A stretch of DNA of 64,000 bases from positions 49,982 through 113,981 of the forward strand of contig CALMLO010000066.1 of assembly GCA_937868095.1 (NCBI GenBank), written 5' to 3'. The notes under the pieces were generated by a model. The model had not been told where the DNA came from. It made no database searches and saw only the letters and a program-made list of their open reading frames with translations. Source of the DNA: an uncultured Phycisphaerales bacterium (GTDB taxonomy: Bacteria; Planctomycetota; Phycisphaerae; Sedimentisphaerales; Anaerohalosphaeraceae). Both the position numbers and the translations under genes were made by a program. Within the stretch, counting starts at the first letter, position 1. Each line of letters begins with the position of its first letter. This document shows positions 1 to 9,554 of the stretch, one piece after another.

Positions 1-18
1 TGTTTAGGAGATAGAGAG

Positions 19-528
19 ATGACCTCTTCAATCTGTCCGGCAGGCGAAGAGACGAAAACGCGCCGCTCTTCCTGCGAAGGGAAATATCTGACCTTTGCCA
101 TCGGAAATGAGGAGTTTGGGGTCGAAATCCTTAAGGTTCGGGAGATTATCGGGTATGTCCCTGTGACGCCTGTGCCGAAATCCCCGGCCTATCTGAAAGG
201 GGTAATCAATCTGCGCGGGCAGGTGATTCCGGTAATCGACCTTCGGCTCAAATTCGGCCTGGCGGAAAAAGAAATTACCGACCAGACGTGCATTGTGATT
301 ATCGAGACCCGCACGCAGACCCAGACCGTGCTGACGGGGCTGATTGTGGATCGCGTCTCCGAAGTTCTCAACATCGACGCCGAACAGATTGAACCGGCCC
401 CGTCACTGGGAACCTCCGTTGACACCTCTTTTATTCTTGGAATGGCCAAAGCCGGCAATCAAGTGAAAATCCTGCTGGAAATTGACGCGGTTGTTCACCA
501 GGAAACCGAAGAAGAAATCACCTGTTAA
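19..528 (+). CDS. cheW: Chemotaxis coupling protein CheW
   Basis: 169-residue CheW that links methyl-accepting receptors to the CheA kinase in the cytoplasmic signalling array. The first 20 residues are a polar tail; the CheW beta-barrel fold runs from about residue 22 (YLTFAIGNEEFGVEI) to the end. The family hallmarks VINLRGQVIPVIDLR (about 63-77) and VDRVSEVL (about 110-117) are visible. An AGGAG Shine-Dalgarno sits 8 bases before the ATG. It lies 24 bases ahead of a receptor gene, so the two are probably co-transcribed and this CheW may serve the two MCPs that follow. The rest of the chemotaxis operon would lie left of the window; no cheA or cheY is visible here. Confidence 0.95.
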   Translation: MTSSICPAGEETKTRRSSCEGKYLTFAIGNEEFGVEILKVREIIGYVPVTPVPKSPAYLKGVINLRGQVIPVIDLRLKFGLAEKEITDQTCIVIIETRTQTQTVLTGLIVDRVSEVLNIDAEQIEPAPSLGTSVDTSFILGMAKAGNQVKILLEIDAVVHQETEEEITC

Positions 529-552
529 CCCTTTCAAAAAAGGAGCCTGAAC

Positions 553-2553
553 ATGCTGAAGAATATGAAACTTTCGGTCAAATTGTTTTTGGGATTCGGC
601 TGTCTGGTTGTTATCACCGCCCTTTTGGGGCTGATCAGCTGGCGAGGAATGACCTCCGTAAAAGCCCTCTCCGAGCTGGCACTGAGGGGACAGCAGGCCG
701 TCAGCCATCTGAACGACTGCGCCACGCTGCGGCGGGATTTTATGATTAACGGATTTGCCGTCATCGGCAATGACAACAAAAACGCCGCTGAAAAATGGCA
801 CGAATCGCACGACAAAATGACAACGATATTAAAAGAACTCAACGGCGATTCCAACCTGGGCAGCGAGGAGAAGCAGATTGTATCCAAAATGCTTGACTTA
901 AGCACCGACTATCGAAACTGTTTTGACCAGGGGACGACCGCCCAGAAGAAAAAAGAGGAGGCCGTCGGGATTTGGCGAAGCCTCGGTGTGGAGATTACAA
1001 ACAATCTCGATGAAGCCATGGAAAAGACAATCGACCCCGAATTCCAAAAGGCCATCGAGGCAAACAATACATCGCAGGCTGCTTACTGGGCTCAATTTGA
1101 TGAAATGGTGAATGAAAACATCGCCCAAAATTTTCTTCTGCTGCGGGTCAGCGGCGTCTATCTGATTGCCAATGAAACCGAGAAGGAATGGGAAGGATTC
1201 CAGCAGCAATTGCAGACCCTGCGTAACGGACTGGCCAAATGGACACAAATGACCGCATCCGAACCGAAACTGCAGGGGTATGCCTCCAAACTGACGGATT
1301 ATATCAATCAATATGCCCAGGCCGGCGAGCAATTCCATCAGAGTCTTCTGGAGCAGCACAATGTCTTTTCGAAAATGGTGGCCACAGCCAACAGTATCGT
1401 GCAGATGATGGGCGAACTGGACGGCCGTCTGCAGAACTCTCTGAAATCCACCATTTATAGCGTCAATCTTACCCTTATTCTTGCCTCCGTGGGCAGCATT
1501 GTAATCGGTGTTGTGCTGGCGTTCGTCATTACCCGCAGCATTGTCAAGCCGATTCATCAAATCATCTCCGATTTGACCACGGGTGCTGAACAGGTCTCCA
1601 GCGCTTCCGGTCAGGTTTCCAGTGCCTCCCAGTCGCTGGCCGAAGGTGCCACCGAACAGGCCGCCGGCCTCGAAGAAACCTCCTCCAGTCTGGAGGAAAT
1701 GTCCTCCATGACCAAGCAGAACGCCGACAACGCCCAGCAGGCCAATCTCCTGGCCGCTCAGGCCAAATCCGCCGCTCACGACGGAGCTGACTCTATGAAG
1801 CGGATGACCGGCGCCATCGACGACATCCAGAAAAGCGCCGACGAAACCTCCAAAATTATCAAGGTCATCGACGAAATCGCCTTCCAGACCAACCTGCTGG
1901 CCCTCAACGCCGCCGTCGAGGCCGCCCGGGCCGGTGAGGCCGGAAAGGGATTTGCCGTCGTCGCCGAAGAAGTTCGGAATCTGGCGATGCGTTCTGCCGA
2001 AGCCGCCAAGAACACCGCTTCGCTCATCGAAGGGTCTGTCAAAAACGCCAAAAACGGCGTCGAAATCTCCACCGAAGTGAGCAAAAAACTGGAAGAAATC
2101 GTCAGCCACATTGCCAAAACCACCGACCTGGTGGCCGAAATTGCCGCCGCCAGCACCGAACAGGCGCAGGGCATCGAGCAGATTAACACGGCTGTCTCCC
2201 AGATGGACAAGGTGACCCAGCAGAATGCGGCTGCCGCCGAAGAGTCGGCCAGTGCCGCCGAGGAACTGTCCGCTCAGGCCCAGCAGATGCACACGGTCGT
2301 CGAGAAACTCGTAACCATTGTGGACGGCAGCCGAGGGCAATTTCAGACTGCTTCCTCCCCTGCCCTGACTTCCAGACCTGCTCATCAGACGAAGCGATTG
2401 TCGCTGTCCGACCAGACCTACCACCACATCGCCGAAGGAAAATCCCAGCCGAAGTCCAAGGCCGCTGCCGCCAGGAAGCCGGCCGGCGAACCAGCCAAGG
2501 ACCCGGCGAAAGTCATCCCCCTCGACGAGGATTTCAAAGAATTTAACAGCTGA
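553..2553 (+). CDS. Methyl-accepting chemotaxis protein (MCP 1)
   Basis: 666-residue transmembrane chemoreceptor. TM1 is at about 11-29, followed by a long helical periplasmic sensor region (about 30-305, no recognised small-molecule pocket), TM2 at about 307-332, a HAMP-like linker, and the cytoplasmic signalling domain from about 350. The hairpin tip motif ([22 protein letters not shown]) is intact, so it should bind CheW and CheA. The tail (about 595-666) is Ala/Lys/Pro rich and ends DEDFKEFNS, a flexible tether resembling but not matching a CheR-docking pentapeptide. A GGAG ribosome site precedes the ATG. The DNA for the signalling domain is almost identical to that of the second MCP at 3845-5650. 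Confidence 0.95.
   Translation: MLKNMKLSVKLFLGFGCLVVITALLGLISWRGMTSVKALSELALRGQQAVSHLNDCATLRRDFMINGFAVIGNDNKNAAEKWHESHDKMTTILKELNGDSNLGSEEKQIVSKMLDLSTDYRNCFDQGTTAQKKKEEAVGIWRSLGVEITNNLDEAMEKTIDPEFQKAIEANNTSQAAYWAQFDEMVNENIAQNFLLLRVSGVYLIANETEKEWEGFQQQLQTLRNGLAKWTQMTASEPKLQGYASKLTDYINQYAQAGEQFHQSLLEQHNVFSKMVATANSIVQMMGELDGRLQNSLKSTIYSVNLTLILASVGSIVIGVVLAFVITRSIVKPIHQIISDLTTGAEQVSSASGQVSSASQSLAEGATEQAAGLEETSSSLEEMSSMTKQNADNAQQANLLAAQAKSAAHDGADSMKRMTGAIDDIQKSADETSKIIKVIDEIAFQTNLLALNAAVEAARAGEAGKGFAVVAEEVRNLAMRSAEAAKNTASLIEGSVKNAKNGVEISTEVSKKLEEIVSHIAKTTDLVAEIAAASTEQAQGIEQINTAVSQMDKVTQQNAAAAEESASAAEELSAQAQQMHTVVEKLVTIVDGSRGQFQTASSPALTSRPAHQTKRLSLSDQTYHHIAEGKSQPKSKAAAARKPAGEPAKDPAKVIPLDEDFKEFNS
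1602..2285 (+). repeat. 684-bp near-identical repeat, copy 1 (MCP signalling domain)
   Basis: Compared by eye, this segment matches 4714-5397 with a single visible mismatch (t at 2232, a at 5344), including synonymous positions. Flanking coding sequence on both sides diverges at once. It encodes the receptor signalling hairpin. Confidence 0.93.
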
Positions 2554-2578
2554 ACAATCTGACGCATTCGATAACACA

Positions 2579-2607
2579 GGGACGGGCCGTCTCAGGCGGC
2601 CTGTCCC
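2579..2607 (+). terminator. Hairpin terminator after MCP 1
   Basis: An 11-bp stem (GGGACGGGCCG with CGGCCTGTCCC, one G-T wobble) begins 26 bases after the MCP 1 stop and is followed by a weak T-rich tract (CTTCTGTATTTT). Confidence 0.6.
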
Positions 2608-2620
2608 CTTCTGTATTTTC

Positions 2621-3045
2621 CGCCCGCTGTTTCATCGAGTCCAAACACCCTGAAAAAGGCCGATAAAAATCCTGAAGACCCCAACCATTCAAACCCGCCG
2701 CCGCAGCCCTGACAAACCGGCGATAAAAACCCAGAAAGGCATCGTTTGCATCTGTTTCTTATCGGCCTTTCCCAGGAATTGCAAAGAAGGGACTATCCGG
2801 TTAAGCCGGATTTTCAAGGCGACGAAAACACCCATAAGACTTCAGCGGCAGATGCAGGAACAACACCGGCGCCGCCGGGAAAACAGCGTCTGCAGCCACT
2901 TTCAAAAAATCTGAGGCGTCCGACCGATGCGCTGAACGAAAAAGACGGCGCTTTCAGTTAAGGGGTTAAATCCCGACAAGAGATGGTTTTTGATTTGGAC
3001 ATCGAAATAAAAACCGATAACTTTTTTTGTGAATGGAGACCTCCC
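2621..3045. other. Intergenic region, no gene recognised
   Basis: The 425 bases before the Cache-type protein hold a short open frame (2746-2961) without a good ribosome site or recognisable product, and a small hairpin (TCCGG-TTAAG-CCGGA, near 2797). The motif CGATAA occurs three times (near 2661, 2721, 3015), but no partner -35 element is convincing. A promoter for the next gene is expected here and could not be fixed. Confidence 0.4.
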
Positions 3046-3726
3046 ATGAAGACAAGAGTCCTGCTTTTGTGCACAGCAATGGCTGTTTTCGCAGCAGTCC
3101 TCACCGGTGCCGAAGAAGAACAGAAAATCAATCCGAAAGTGACAGCCCTGCTGGAGCAGCTCAAACAGGCGACAGCAGCCGCCGCCCCGGACCTTTCCGA
3201 GGCAGCCACGGATGAGCAGAAGAAAGCCCTGACGGAATCCCACGCCAAACTGCAAATATTCATCACGGAAAAACTGCTGCCGCTGTGCACGAATCCCGTC
3301 TTCGTCAAAGAAGTAAAGGCCCAGAACGCCAAGGGGGTTTCGCTTGATGAAATCAAGAAAATCGATGAGCAGTGGCAGAAGGCCGAAGAAGAACTGCCCA
3401 TCCACACGGAAAAACTGAACAATGACTGCGCCAAGGAAATCAAGCGGCTGGCCAAAGAACTGGAGGTGCTCGGCGAGTGCTTCGTTATGGACAATCAGGG
3501 AGCCAACGTCGGCCAGAATGCGATTACCTCGGACTATTGGCAGGGCGACGAGCCCAAGTGGATTAAATCCTTTAACGAAGGCAAGGGCGGCGTCATTATT
3601 GAAAAGCCGAAATATGACAAGTCCACGGACAGTGTAGATCAGAAAGTCTCTCTGCCGATTATTGACGAAGAAGGAAATGTAATCGGCGCAGTCTGCTGCG
3701 GTATCCAAGTGGACAAACTGAAATAA
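3046..3726 (+). CDS. Periplasmic PDC/Cache-type sensor protein
   Basis: 226-residue exported protein. Residues 1-20 form a signal peptide ([20 protein letters not shown] then GAEEEQK). The middle is a charged helical stretch. The C-terminal 85 residues resemble the membrane-distal half of a PDC/Cache sensor: [24 protein letters not shown] and a final strand with [16 protein letters not shown]. That pattern is known from ligand-binding domains of chemoreceptors and kinases, but here there is no transmembrane helix or output domain after it. It sits between two MCPs, so it may act as a soluble periplasmic binding partner of a receptor; this is inference. The ATG at 3046 was chosen for the GGAG site 8 bases upstream and the clean signal peptide. 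The open frame extends to 2983 without support. Confidence 0.75.
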   Translation: MKTRVLLLCTAMAVFAAVLTGAEEEQKINPKVTALLEQLKQATAAAAPDLSEAATDEQKKALTESHAKLQIFITEKLLPLCTNPVFVKEVKAQNAKGVSLDEIKKIDEQWQKAEEELPIHTEKLNNDCAKEIKRLAKELEVLGECFVMDNQGANVGQNAITSDYWQGDEPKWIKSFNEGKGGVIIEKPKYDKSTDSVDQKVSLPIIDEEGNVIGAVCCGIQVDKLK

Positions 3727-3844
3727 AACCGAACATCAGCGGACGCAGACGTCTGTCTTCGCCAAAACAAAAATCGGCAAGGATTCTATCAGAAAGCAAA
3801 CGGCGCAAACACACAGCAGTCTTCCAAGGAAGAAAGGAAATACA

Positions 3845-5650
3845 ATGGTCATTCAAAAAAAAATCGGAATCCTGGCGGTGGTTCCCCTGGCGGCCCTGAT
3901 TGTGCTGACGGCGATTACCTGGCATGCCCTGCGGCAGAATGCGGCGCGATTTGACGAAACCGTCAATCAATCCTTCGGCACGCTGATTGATGAAGAAATC
4001 AACCCGCTGATTTACCAGACGCTCCTGCCGCTGATTAACGAAGATGTGCAGAATCTTCAGAAGATGCAGGACAGCATCGCCCTGATGCTCGAGGCCGATC
4101 GCGATGTGCATCAGGCCTTAATCGCGGAAAAAATGGCCCTAGCTGCTTCAGAACCGGAAGAACTGAAGGCCGCCGATACCGCCAACATTCAAAATATTGA
4201 GCAGGCGCAGAGCCGGATGGAAAAGGCCTCGGCTTCTTTTCGCTCGGAGCAGACCCGGCGGCTTTACAATGAATTTCTGACGGAATTTGAAACCTGGAAA
4301 GGCAAAACCCGCAAGGTCCTCGAACAAGCGGCTTCTCCGGATAAATTGATTTGGGCCAGAAAATCCAGCAACGGCGGCAGCGCTGCCCAGAGTTTTGACA
4401 CCATGCGGGGGAAAATCGATGCCCTCCAGCAGGCCCTCGAAGCGGACATCGCGGCAACCCTGCAGGCCGTAGAAGAAAAGAAGCAGATTGCCAACGCCAA
4501 GGGGCAGATTGTCAGCGACAAAAAAGAAGAAACAATGAAGGTGGCCGAAGAGGTTCAGCAGTCCATCGAACAGACCATTACGGTCTTTCTGGCTGTGAGT
4601 ATTGCCGCGGCGCTGACCGTCAGTGTGCTCACCTTCGGAACCAGCCGTTCCATTCTTAAACCGCTCAAGCGGGTCATCCACCTGCTCAGCGAGGCCTCTG
4701 AACAGATTGAAAACGCTTCCGGTCAGGTTTCCAGTGCCTCCCAGTCGCTGGCCGAAGGTGCCACCGAACAGGCCGCCGGCCTCGAAGAAACCTCCTCCAG
4801 TCTGGAGGAAATGTCCTCCATGACCAAGCAGAACGCCGACAACGCCCAGCAGGCCAATCTCCTGGCCGCTCAGGCCAAATCCGCCGCTCACGACGGAGCT
4901 GACTCTATGAAGCGGATGACCGGCGCCATCGACGACATCCAGAAAAGCGCCGACGAAACCTCCAAAATTATCAAGGTCATCGACGAAATCGCCTTCCAGA
5001 CCAACCTGCTGGCCCTCAACGCCGCCGTCGAGGCCGCCCGGGCCGGTGAGGCCGGAAAGGGATTTGCCGTCGTCGCCGAAGAAGTTCGGAATCTGGCGAT
5101 GCGTTCTGCCGAAGCCGCCAAGAACACCGCTTCGCTCATCGAAGGGTCTGTCAAAAACGCCAAAAACGGCGTCGAAATCTCCACCGAAGTGAGCAAAAAA
5201 CTGGAAGAAATCGTCAGCCACATTGCCAAAACCACCGACCTGGTGGCCGAAATTGCCGCCGCCAGCACCGAACAGGCGCAGGGCATCGAGCAGATTAACA
5301 CGGCTGTCTCCCAGATGGACAAGGTGACCCAGCAGAATGCGGCAGCCGCCGAAGAGTCGGCCAGTGCCGCCGAGGAACTGTCCGCTCAGGCCCAGCAAAT
5401 GAAAACGGCGGTTGTTCAGGAACTGCTCACGATGATTGGCGGCCTGATGGGAAAAACAAAATCGTCCTCGTCTTCACCGGCTGCCTCGCTGAAAACCAGC
5501 GATCACATCCTGCACCACATCGCCGAAGGCAAATCTCAGCCGAAGCCCAAGGCCGCACCTGCTGCCGCCAGGAAACCGGCGAAGGAACCAGCCAAAGACC
5601 CGGCGAAAGTCATCCCCTTCGACGAGGATTTCAAAGACTTCAACGCCTGA
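3845..5650 (+). CDS. Methyl-accepting chemotaxis protein (MCP 2)
   Basis: 601-residue chemoreceptor. TM1 lies at about 9-28, a helical periplasmic domain at about 29-240 (unrelated by eye to that of MCP 1), TM2 at about 243-265, a HAMP-like linker to about 288, and the signalling hairpin from about 291 to 518. The hairpin is identical in protein sequence to MCP 1 over about 228 residues. The Ala/Lys/Pro-rich tail ends DEDFKDFNA, matching the MCP 1 tail closely, so both the hairpin and the tether are shared while the sensor differs. The start has an AGGAAA ribosome site. A strong terminator follows. Probably expressed with or near the Cache-type protein 118 bases upstream. Confidence 0.95.
   Translation: MVIQKKIGILAVVPLAALIVLTAITWHALRQNAARFDETVNQSFGTLIDEEINPLIYQTLLPLINEDVQNLQKMQDSIALMLEADRDVHQALIAEKMALAASEPEELKAADTANIQNIEQAQSRMEKASASFRSEQTRRLYNEFLTEFETWKGKTRKVLEQAASPDKLIWARKSSNGGSAAQSFDTMRGKIDALQQALEADIAATLQAVEEKKQIANAKGQIVSDKKEETMKVAEEVQQSIEQTITVFLAVSIAAALTVSVLTFGTSRSILKPLKRVIHLLSEASEQIENASGQVSSASQSLAEGATEQAAGLEETSSSLEEMSSMTKQNADNAQQANLLAAQAKSAAHDGADSMKRMTGAIDDIQKSADETSKIIKVIDEIAFQTNLLALNAAVEAARAGEAGKGFAVVAEEVRNLAMRSAEAAKNTASLIEGSVKNAKNGVEISTEVSKKLEEIVSHIAKTTDLVAEIAAASTEQAQGIEQINTAVSQMDKVTQQNAAAAEESASAAEELSAQAQQMKTAVVQELLTMIGGLMGKTKSSSSSPAASLKTSDHILHHIAEGKSQPKPKAAPAAARKPAKEPAKDPAKVIPFDEDFKDFNA
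4714..5397 (+). repeat. 684-bp near-identical repeat, copy 2 (MCP signalling domain)
   Basis: Second copy of the segment at 1602-2285, offset 3112 bases, same orientation, one mismatch seen. Two long identical stretches this close together would be a substrate for RecA recombination and can fool short-read assembly. Confidence 0.93.
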
Positions 5651-5676
5651 TTAAGCAAACAAAGTTTGATATACCT

Positions 5677-5710
5677 CGGCGGACCGGTATCTCACTGGCC
5701 CGCCGTTTTT
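5677..5710 (+). terminator. Rho-independent terminator after MCP 2
   Basis: Stem CGGCGGaCC paired with GGcCCGCCG followed directly by TTTTT (5706-5710). It ends the chemotaxis block and stops 8 bases before the 3' end of the convergent glycoside hydrolase gene. Confidence 0.8.
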
Positions 5711-5718
5711 ATTGATTT

Positions 5719-7515
5719 TCAAAAAGAGGAGGAATCAATCGTTTGGGCCGGCTGCTCTATCCTCTCTGCCAGTTTGAGAAATAAATTTGCCAGAATCGCT
5801 TCCTCATGGGGAGGACGAAACAACCCAAACCATCCGTAAACGACGGTGCCGCCGTCCGAAGTCCGCGCAATCACCAGCCCATCGCCATAGTCAATTCCCT
5901 GGCGGTCCTTCAGCCGCAGCAAAGGGCAATATTCCGTATGCCGACTATCCCGAACGAAGGGACGCCAGCGAGGGTCGGGTTCAGCAGCAAAGGGGATTTC
6001 ACCGGCAAGCATCAAAGGCCCGTCAGCCGAAGGAACAAAAAAGAGTTCTTTGCCGGGCGGCGGTTTCTCCCAGCCGATTTTCAGGGTAATGCCGAAGCGG
6101 CCGGCGTGATTGACCGTCCGCCCGTCCGCATCGTAATAAAACGGCCACGGCTCACTCGGCAGCGCCGCCAGCACGCCGCCTCCCTTCCCATACGCCTCCA
6201 GCACCGCGGGCACATCTTCGGTTTGGCGGACGGTTGTCCGATAGGTCTCGCCGCCGCAATAGAGCACTATGGAAAAAGTCTCCGGCTTCAGCAAACCGCC
6301 GACCGCCTCATTCCAGGATAACACTTTCAAATCCGGCTTATAATGCAGCAGCCACCAAAAGGGAGTAGAGGACGGTTCCGGCAGCACTGCCATTGACAGC
6401 CCCGCCAACTTTTCCCTCAGGCGTTTTTCCACGGTCGGCGGCAGAGCCGGCTGAGGCGGCTCTTTTTTACTGGGGCCCAACTTCAAAAACTGTTCGGCAT
6501 ACTGCCGCGTCATCTTCAAATATGTCGTTCCATATTCGACAGAGGGCTCGATCTCGCTGCCTTCATGCCATTCATTGAAACTGGTGATTACAATCCAGTC
6601 CGGCGCTGCCTGGACGGCCTGCTGCCACTGGGCTGCATACAGCGCCCCTTCCCATCGCTCCACTTTCAAGCCCGGGGTACGGATTTTCGTATCATCATAA
6701 CCAGGAATGACGGTAACGGCCGCAATCTTGCCCTGCCGGCGGGCCGTTTGAATCCACTCAGGATAGGTGCGGGCACACCACGCTCGGACCTGTTCAGGGA
6801 TTTTCCCCTGGAGCATGCCGGCTGTGTTATAGGTATGCAGACCGTCAAAAACCGTCGCCGCCCCGTAAGACCAATCATCTCCAATCAAGGCGGCCTCCTG
6901 CGGGAAGGCGGTTTTCAGCCGCTCTTTCGCCTGATACCACCCGTACAGGCCCAGCTGCTGAACCGCCCGCCCATACACAAATACCACCGGCCTGCCGCCA
7001 TGCTTCAGCCACGCCGGATGGTCGGCGTACCTCGCCAGAATATTCTCGGCGATATCCTTTGCCGCCGTTTCCGGTGTCGGCGGAGCAGGCACTGCTTCAT
7101 AATAGACGGTTGCCTTCAGTCCAAACCGTTCACACAGTTCCAGCACAAGAGGCATCGCGCGGTCTTCATAGGAGCCGGCGCCCCACCAGCTCACAATCAG
7201 CGTGTCGATTCCGTTTTCTGCGGCTTGCCGGCAGTGCCGCTCAACGACCTGCCTTTCATGCGAATCATACGCGCCGCCAAGCGGATAGTGAGTGCTCTCT
7301 GAAATGGTTTTGCCGGAGGCATCAATCTGCCCCCAGTGGATTGTTCTGCCGGCTCCGCCCGCTCCGTCGGCTGTGCCGTACCAGGGGTAATAAAAGGCCA
7401 TCACCCGACGTGCCGCTGTTTGGCTCTCTTCTGCGGCGGAGACAGCAGAAACCAAACAGCACAAACAACCCAGCGCCGCCCGCCCGATGATCCGCTTCCA
7501 AAGCATCCGTCTCAT
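5719..7515 (-). CDS. Secreted GH99-like glycoside hydrolase
   Basis: 598 residues with a signal peptide at about 1-27 (hydrophobic LGCLCCLVSAVSA then AEES). The catalytic region, about 30-350, follows the glycoside hydrolase 99-like pattern: VMAFYYPWYGT at the first strand, IHWGQID, then DTLIVSWWGAGSYED, ATVYYEA, PVVFVYGR and ITSFNEWHEGSEIEPS. GH99 enzymes act on alpha-mannosides; in environmental bacteria the wider family attacks varied plant or algal polysaccharides, so substrate is unknown. The remaining 230 residues look like a glutamine-amidotransferase-like or auxiliary beta domain. ATG 7515 has GGAG 7 bases before it and begins the signal peptide; the longer frame to 7743 overlaps the upstream gene. 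Likely co-transcribed with the terminase-like gene 67 bases upstream, an odd pairing. Confidence 0.8.
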   Translation of the reverse strand: MRRMLWKRIIGRAALGCLCCLVSAVSAAEESQTAARRVMAFYYPWYGTADGAGGAGRTIHWGQIDASGKTISESTHYPLGGAYDSHERQVVERHCRQAAENGIDTLIVSWWGAGSYEDRAMPLVLELCERFGLKATVYYEAVPAPPTPETAAKDIAENILARYADHPAWLKHGGRPVVFVYGRAVQQLGLYGWYQAKERLKTAFPQEAALIGDDWSYGAATVFDGLHTYNTAGMLQGKIPEQVRAWCARTYPEWIQTARRQGKIAAVTVIPGYDDTKIRTPGLKVERWEGALYAAQWQQAVQAAPDWIVITSFNEWHEGSEIEPSVEYGTTYLKMTRQYAEQFLKLGPSKKEPPQPALPPTVEKRLREKLAGLSMAVLPEPSSTPFWWLLHYKPDLKVLSWNEAVGGLLKPETFSIVLYCGGETYRTTVRQTEDVPAVLEAYGKGGGVLAALPSEPWPFYYDADGRTVNHAGRFGITLKIGWEKPPPGKELFFVPSADGPLMLAGEIPFAAEPDPRWRPFVRDSRHTEYCPLLRLKDRQGIDYGDGLVIARTSDGGTVVYGWFGLFRPPHEEAILANLFLKLAERIEQPAQTIDSSSF

Positions 7516-7582
7516 CTTTTTTCTCCAGGCATCGCTGCCATTGTAGCATCTGCTCCGCTGGAGACAAATGGTTTCCATCCCG

Positions 7583-9082
7583 TTAACCGCGAACCTGCCG
7601 GACTTTAGCCGACTTTTTATAGTAATTGAGGAAAAAGTACCGCAAGGCATCGATGGGATGGTCATAGACGCCGTCTTTGACGGGCTGCTCAGCGCGTTCG
7701 CCGCTAACCGCCGCCGGATAATGATAACACTGCAGCGCCTCAATCAGATGAACACAGCGGGGCGAAATCACCAGCCGGCTGCTGCCGTCGCCCGCCCGCA
7801 ACGCACGGCGGATTTTTTCCAATCCCCCCGAAATATCGCTTCGGCTGGAGTAGGCCCTGATTCCGGCTTCCCGCAGCAGTTCGATGGAACTTCTGCCGGA
7901 TTCTCCGTTTCGCTGGCCGCCCGCCGGGTCGCAATACGTTGCCGCCACCCGCGACTCGCCGCCGGACGTCTTCTTTTTAATTTCCTCGGCGTGAGCTGCC
8001 AGCGTCCGGCGGGACTGAACATATTCATCAATCACCCGAATCAGCCCTTCGCCATCCACCTGAATCCAAAGACAGACAAACGGATGAACATAGCCAAAAT
8101 CAATAGCCCGATACAGCGGCAGAGTCGGGTCATCCTGCACAGGCCGAACATGAACAGCCGGCTCAAAATCAGCAAAAACAGCATTTTCAAGATTGGGTTT
8201 CAGACAAAGCATCTCCGTTTCAAAGCCCACCCGGCTGCTGCGGCGCATCTGGGCGATGCAGTCATCAATCTGAAGAAACCCGTCCGCCCGGCGGGCCTTG
8301 CCTTGACAGTCGCGGTCCAGCGGGCAGCGGCTGCAGCTGCGATCGGAGCCGCACCGCTGAATTACCTCCCAAAGACACCATTTGAAGATGGGAATCTGGG
8401 CTGTTTGGGCATCAGAAATAACTTTCTGCATCAGGCCCCACGGCCGGTGCATCGTGCTTAAACATTCCATCGAGCCCCGGAGAGTCCCACGGCTTTTGAT
8501 GCAGAACTTGGCGGCATTAAAAATCTCCGGCACAAACAATTCGACCTCATCGCAGCGGAGTTTCTGAACATGATGGCCGCGAACGGCACGCTGAGACTGC
8601 GCCAGCAGCCGCACCTGCGTGCCGTTTTTGAAGACACATTTGTCTTTCAGAATCCGGCCTTCTATCTGGTCGGCAAAGCTGGTTTCGATAAACTCGGTCA
8701 GATATTCATACATTCGTCCGGCCTGGTCCAGCGAGCCGGCGATGATGCGGCTGCGGCAGTTCTCCTTAAAAAGTCCCTCCAGCAGTGCGGCAGCAGCGGC
8801 TATCTGGGTTTTGCCGCCGCCGCGATTGGCCCAGACTACACAGTCGCCGCTGATTTGCCCTGCCGGACGAAGCGAAGGCCAATCCGTACTCCAACTGTAC
8901 CACAGATAATCCATCGGGCTGCTGTGGCCCGGGCACAAATGTGCATCCGGAATATGCAGATTCAGATGAACTTGAAGAAATTGCTTGAGTTGCTGACGCG
9001 TCTGAGGCGGATTCTCCGCGGCAAACACCTCGGTTTCCTGTCCATGCTCGTCTGGAGAGGATTCGGCAAAGGCGGGATTCAT
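7583..9082 (-). CDS. Phage-type terminase large subunit (solitary)
   Basis: 499-residue DNA-packaging motor protein. The ATPase domain has a Walker A motif ANRGGGKTQ (residues 85-93) and a Walker B-like LRCDEVELF near residue 170. A CxxxxxCxxCxxxxxC cluster (CGSDRSCSRCPLDRDC) follows, as in some transposable-phage-like terminases. The C-terminal nuclease region shows acidic residues in RAIDFGYVHPF, VIDEYVQSRR and TYCDPAGG, consistent with the RNase H-type terminase nuclease. The ATG at 9082 has AAGGAG 8 bases upstream; a TTG at 9103 is an alternative. No portal, capsid, small terminase or integrase gene lies in the window, so this is either a relic or a domesticated protein. All motifs look intact and the frame is open. 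Confidence 0.85.
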   Translation of the reverse strand: MNPAFAESSPDEHGQETEVFAAENPPQTRQQLKQFLQVHLNLHIPDAHLCPGHSSPMDYLWYSWSTDWPSLRPAGQISGDCVVWANRGGGKTQIAAAAALLEGLFKENCRSRIIAGSLDQAGRMYEYLTEFIETSFADQIEGRILKDKCVFKNGTQVRLLAQSQRAVRGHHVQKLRCDEVELFVPEIFNAAKFCIKSRGTLRGSMECLSTMHRPWGLMQKVISDAQTAQIPIFKWCLWEVIQRCGSDRSCSRCPLDRDCQGKARRADGFLQIDDCIAQMRRSSRVGFETEMLCLKPNLENAVFADFEPAVHVRPVQDDPTLPLYRAIDFGYVHPFVCLWIQVDGEGLIRVIDEYVQSRRTLAAHAEEIKKKTSGGESRVAATYCDPAGGQRNGESGRSSIELLREAGIRAYSSRSDISGGLEKIRRALRAGDGSSRLVISPRCVHLIEALQCYHYPAAVSGERAEQPVKDGVYDHPIDALRYFFLNYYKKSAKVRQVRG

Positions 9083-9461
9083 ACACAGTGCTCCTTGAAT
9101 CAATGCTGTTTATCAATGCAGTTGTTTTTTCAGGCAGCAGAGGGCCTATCGCCCTTTTGCGGGAAAGCAAAACACTCGTGTTAAACGATTTGGAACTCCT
9201 TTTGGCCCTGTTTTCTTTTTTCCTCCTTTTTTTCAAGCAGATATTATACCAATTTCAGGATTTTTTTCAAGTCCAAAACCGGGCGATTTCAGCCGAACGG
9301 TCAAATTCTTTCCACCGCTTTTCCACAAACTTGATTTACGCTGTGGATAAACCGTGCATAAGAAAAAATTTTTATCGCTAACTGTTTTGATTTGTTGAAG
9401 CTCCAGCGTGTGGATAAGAATCTGTTAAAAATCCATTTGCATCAGCCAACAAGGAGGCACT

Positions 9462-9488
9462 ATGATAGGGCCAGTTGAAACAAAGTAA
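9462..9488 (+). CDS. Possible 8-codon leader peptide before dnaA
   Basis: A strong AAGGAGG site (9450-9456) lies 5 bases before an ATG that opens a frame of only 8 codons (MIGPVETK then TAA). It sits between the DnaA boxes and the dnaA start. The ribosome site is better than that of dnaA itself. It could be a translated leader or a relic start; nothing shows it is used. Confidence 0.25.
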   Translation: MIGPVETK

Positions 9489-9527
9489 GAAGGCCAAACT
9501 CGAAACCTTTTAACACCTTTGGTTTTT

Positions 9528-9533
9528 TATAAT
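9528..9533 (+). promoter_or_regulatory. Candidate dnaA -10 element
   Basis: Perfect TATAAT 22 bases before the dnaA ATG, in an AT-rich run. No good -35 is seen at 16-18 bases. If used, the untranslated leader would be about 15 bases and would contain the GGGAG ribosome site. Confidence 0.4.
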
Positions 9534-9554
9534 AACGATGAAAGGGAGCAGTCT

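Larger units (their letters stand above)
9237..9554. other. Probable chromosomal origin region (oriC) upstream of dnaA
   Basis: The 470-base gap before dnaA holds two perfect DnaA boxes, TGTGGATAA at 9342-9350 and 9409-9417, both in the same orientation and 67 bases apart, plus a variant TTTTCCACA at 9319-9327 in the opposite orientation. To the left, 9205-9270 is strongly T/A rich, a candidate unwinding element. Box clusters beside dnaA are a classic origin layout. Three boxes is a small number, and no dnaN follows dnaA, so the origin assignment is inferred. Confidence 0.6.

Noticed and set aside
898..2577. Long open frame antisense to MCP 1 (and similar ones at 4148-5398)
   Set aside because: Gly/Val/Phe-rich translation created by the codon pattern of the receptor on the plus strand; no ribosome site and no domains.
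2651..3020. GCCGATAA-like sigma-28 promoters near the MCP genes
   Set aside because: Three CGATAA hits, but none has a TAAA-type -35 at the 11-base spacing; left as unexplained.
7583..9082. Prophage centred on the terminase
   Set aside because: No other phage gene, integrase or att-like repeat within the window; neighbours are chromosomal genes.
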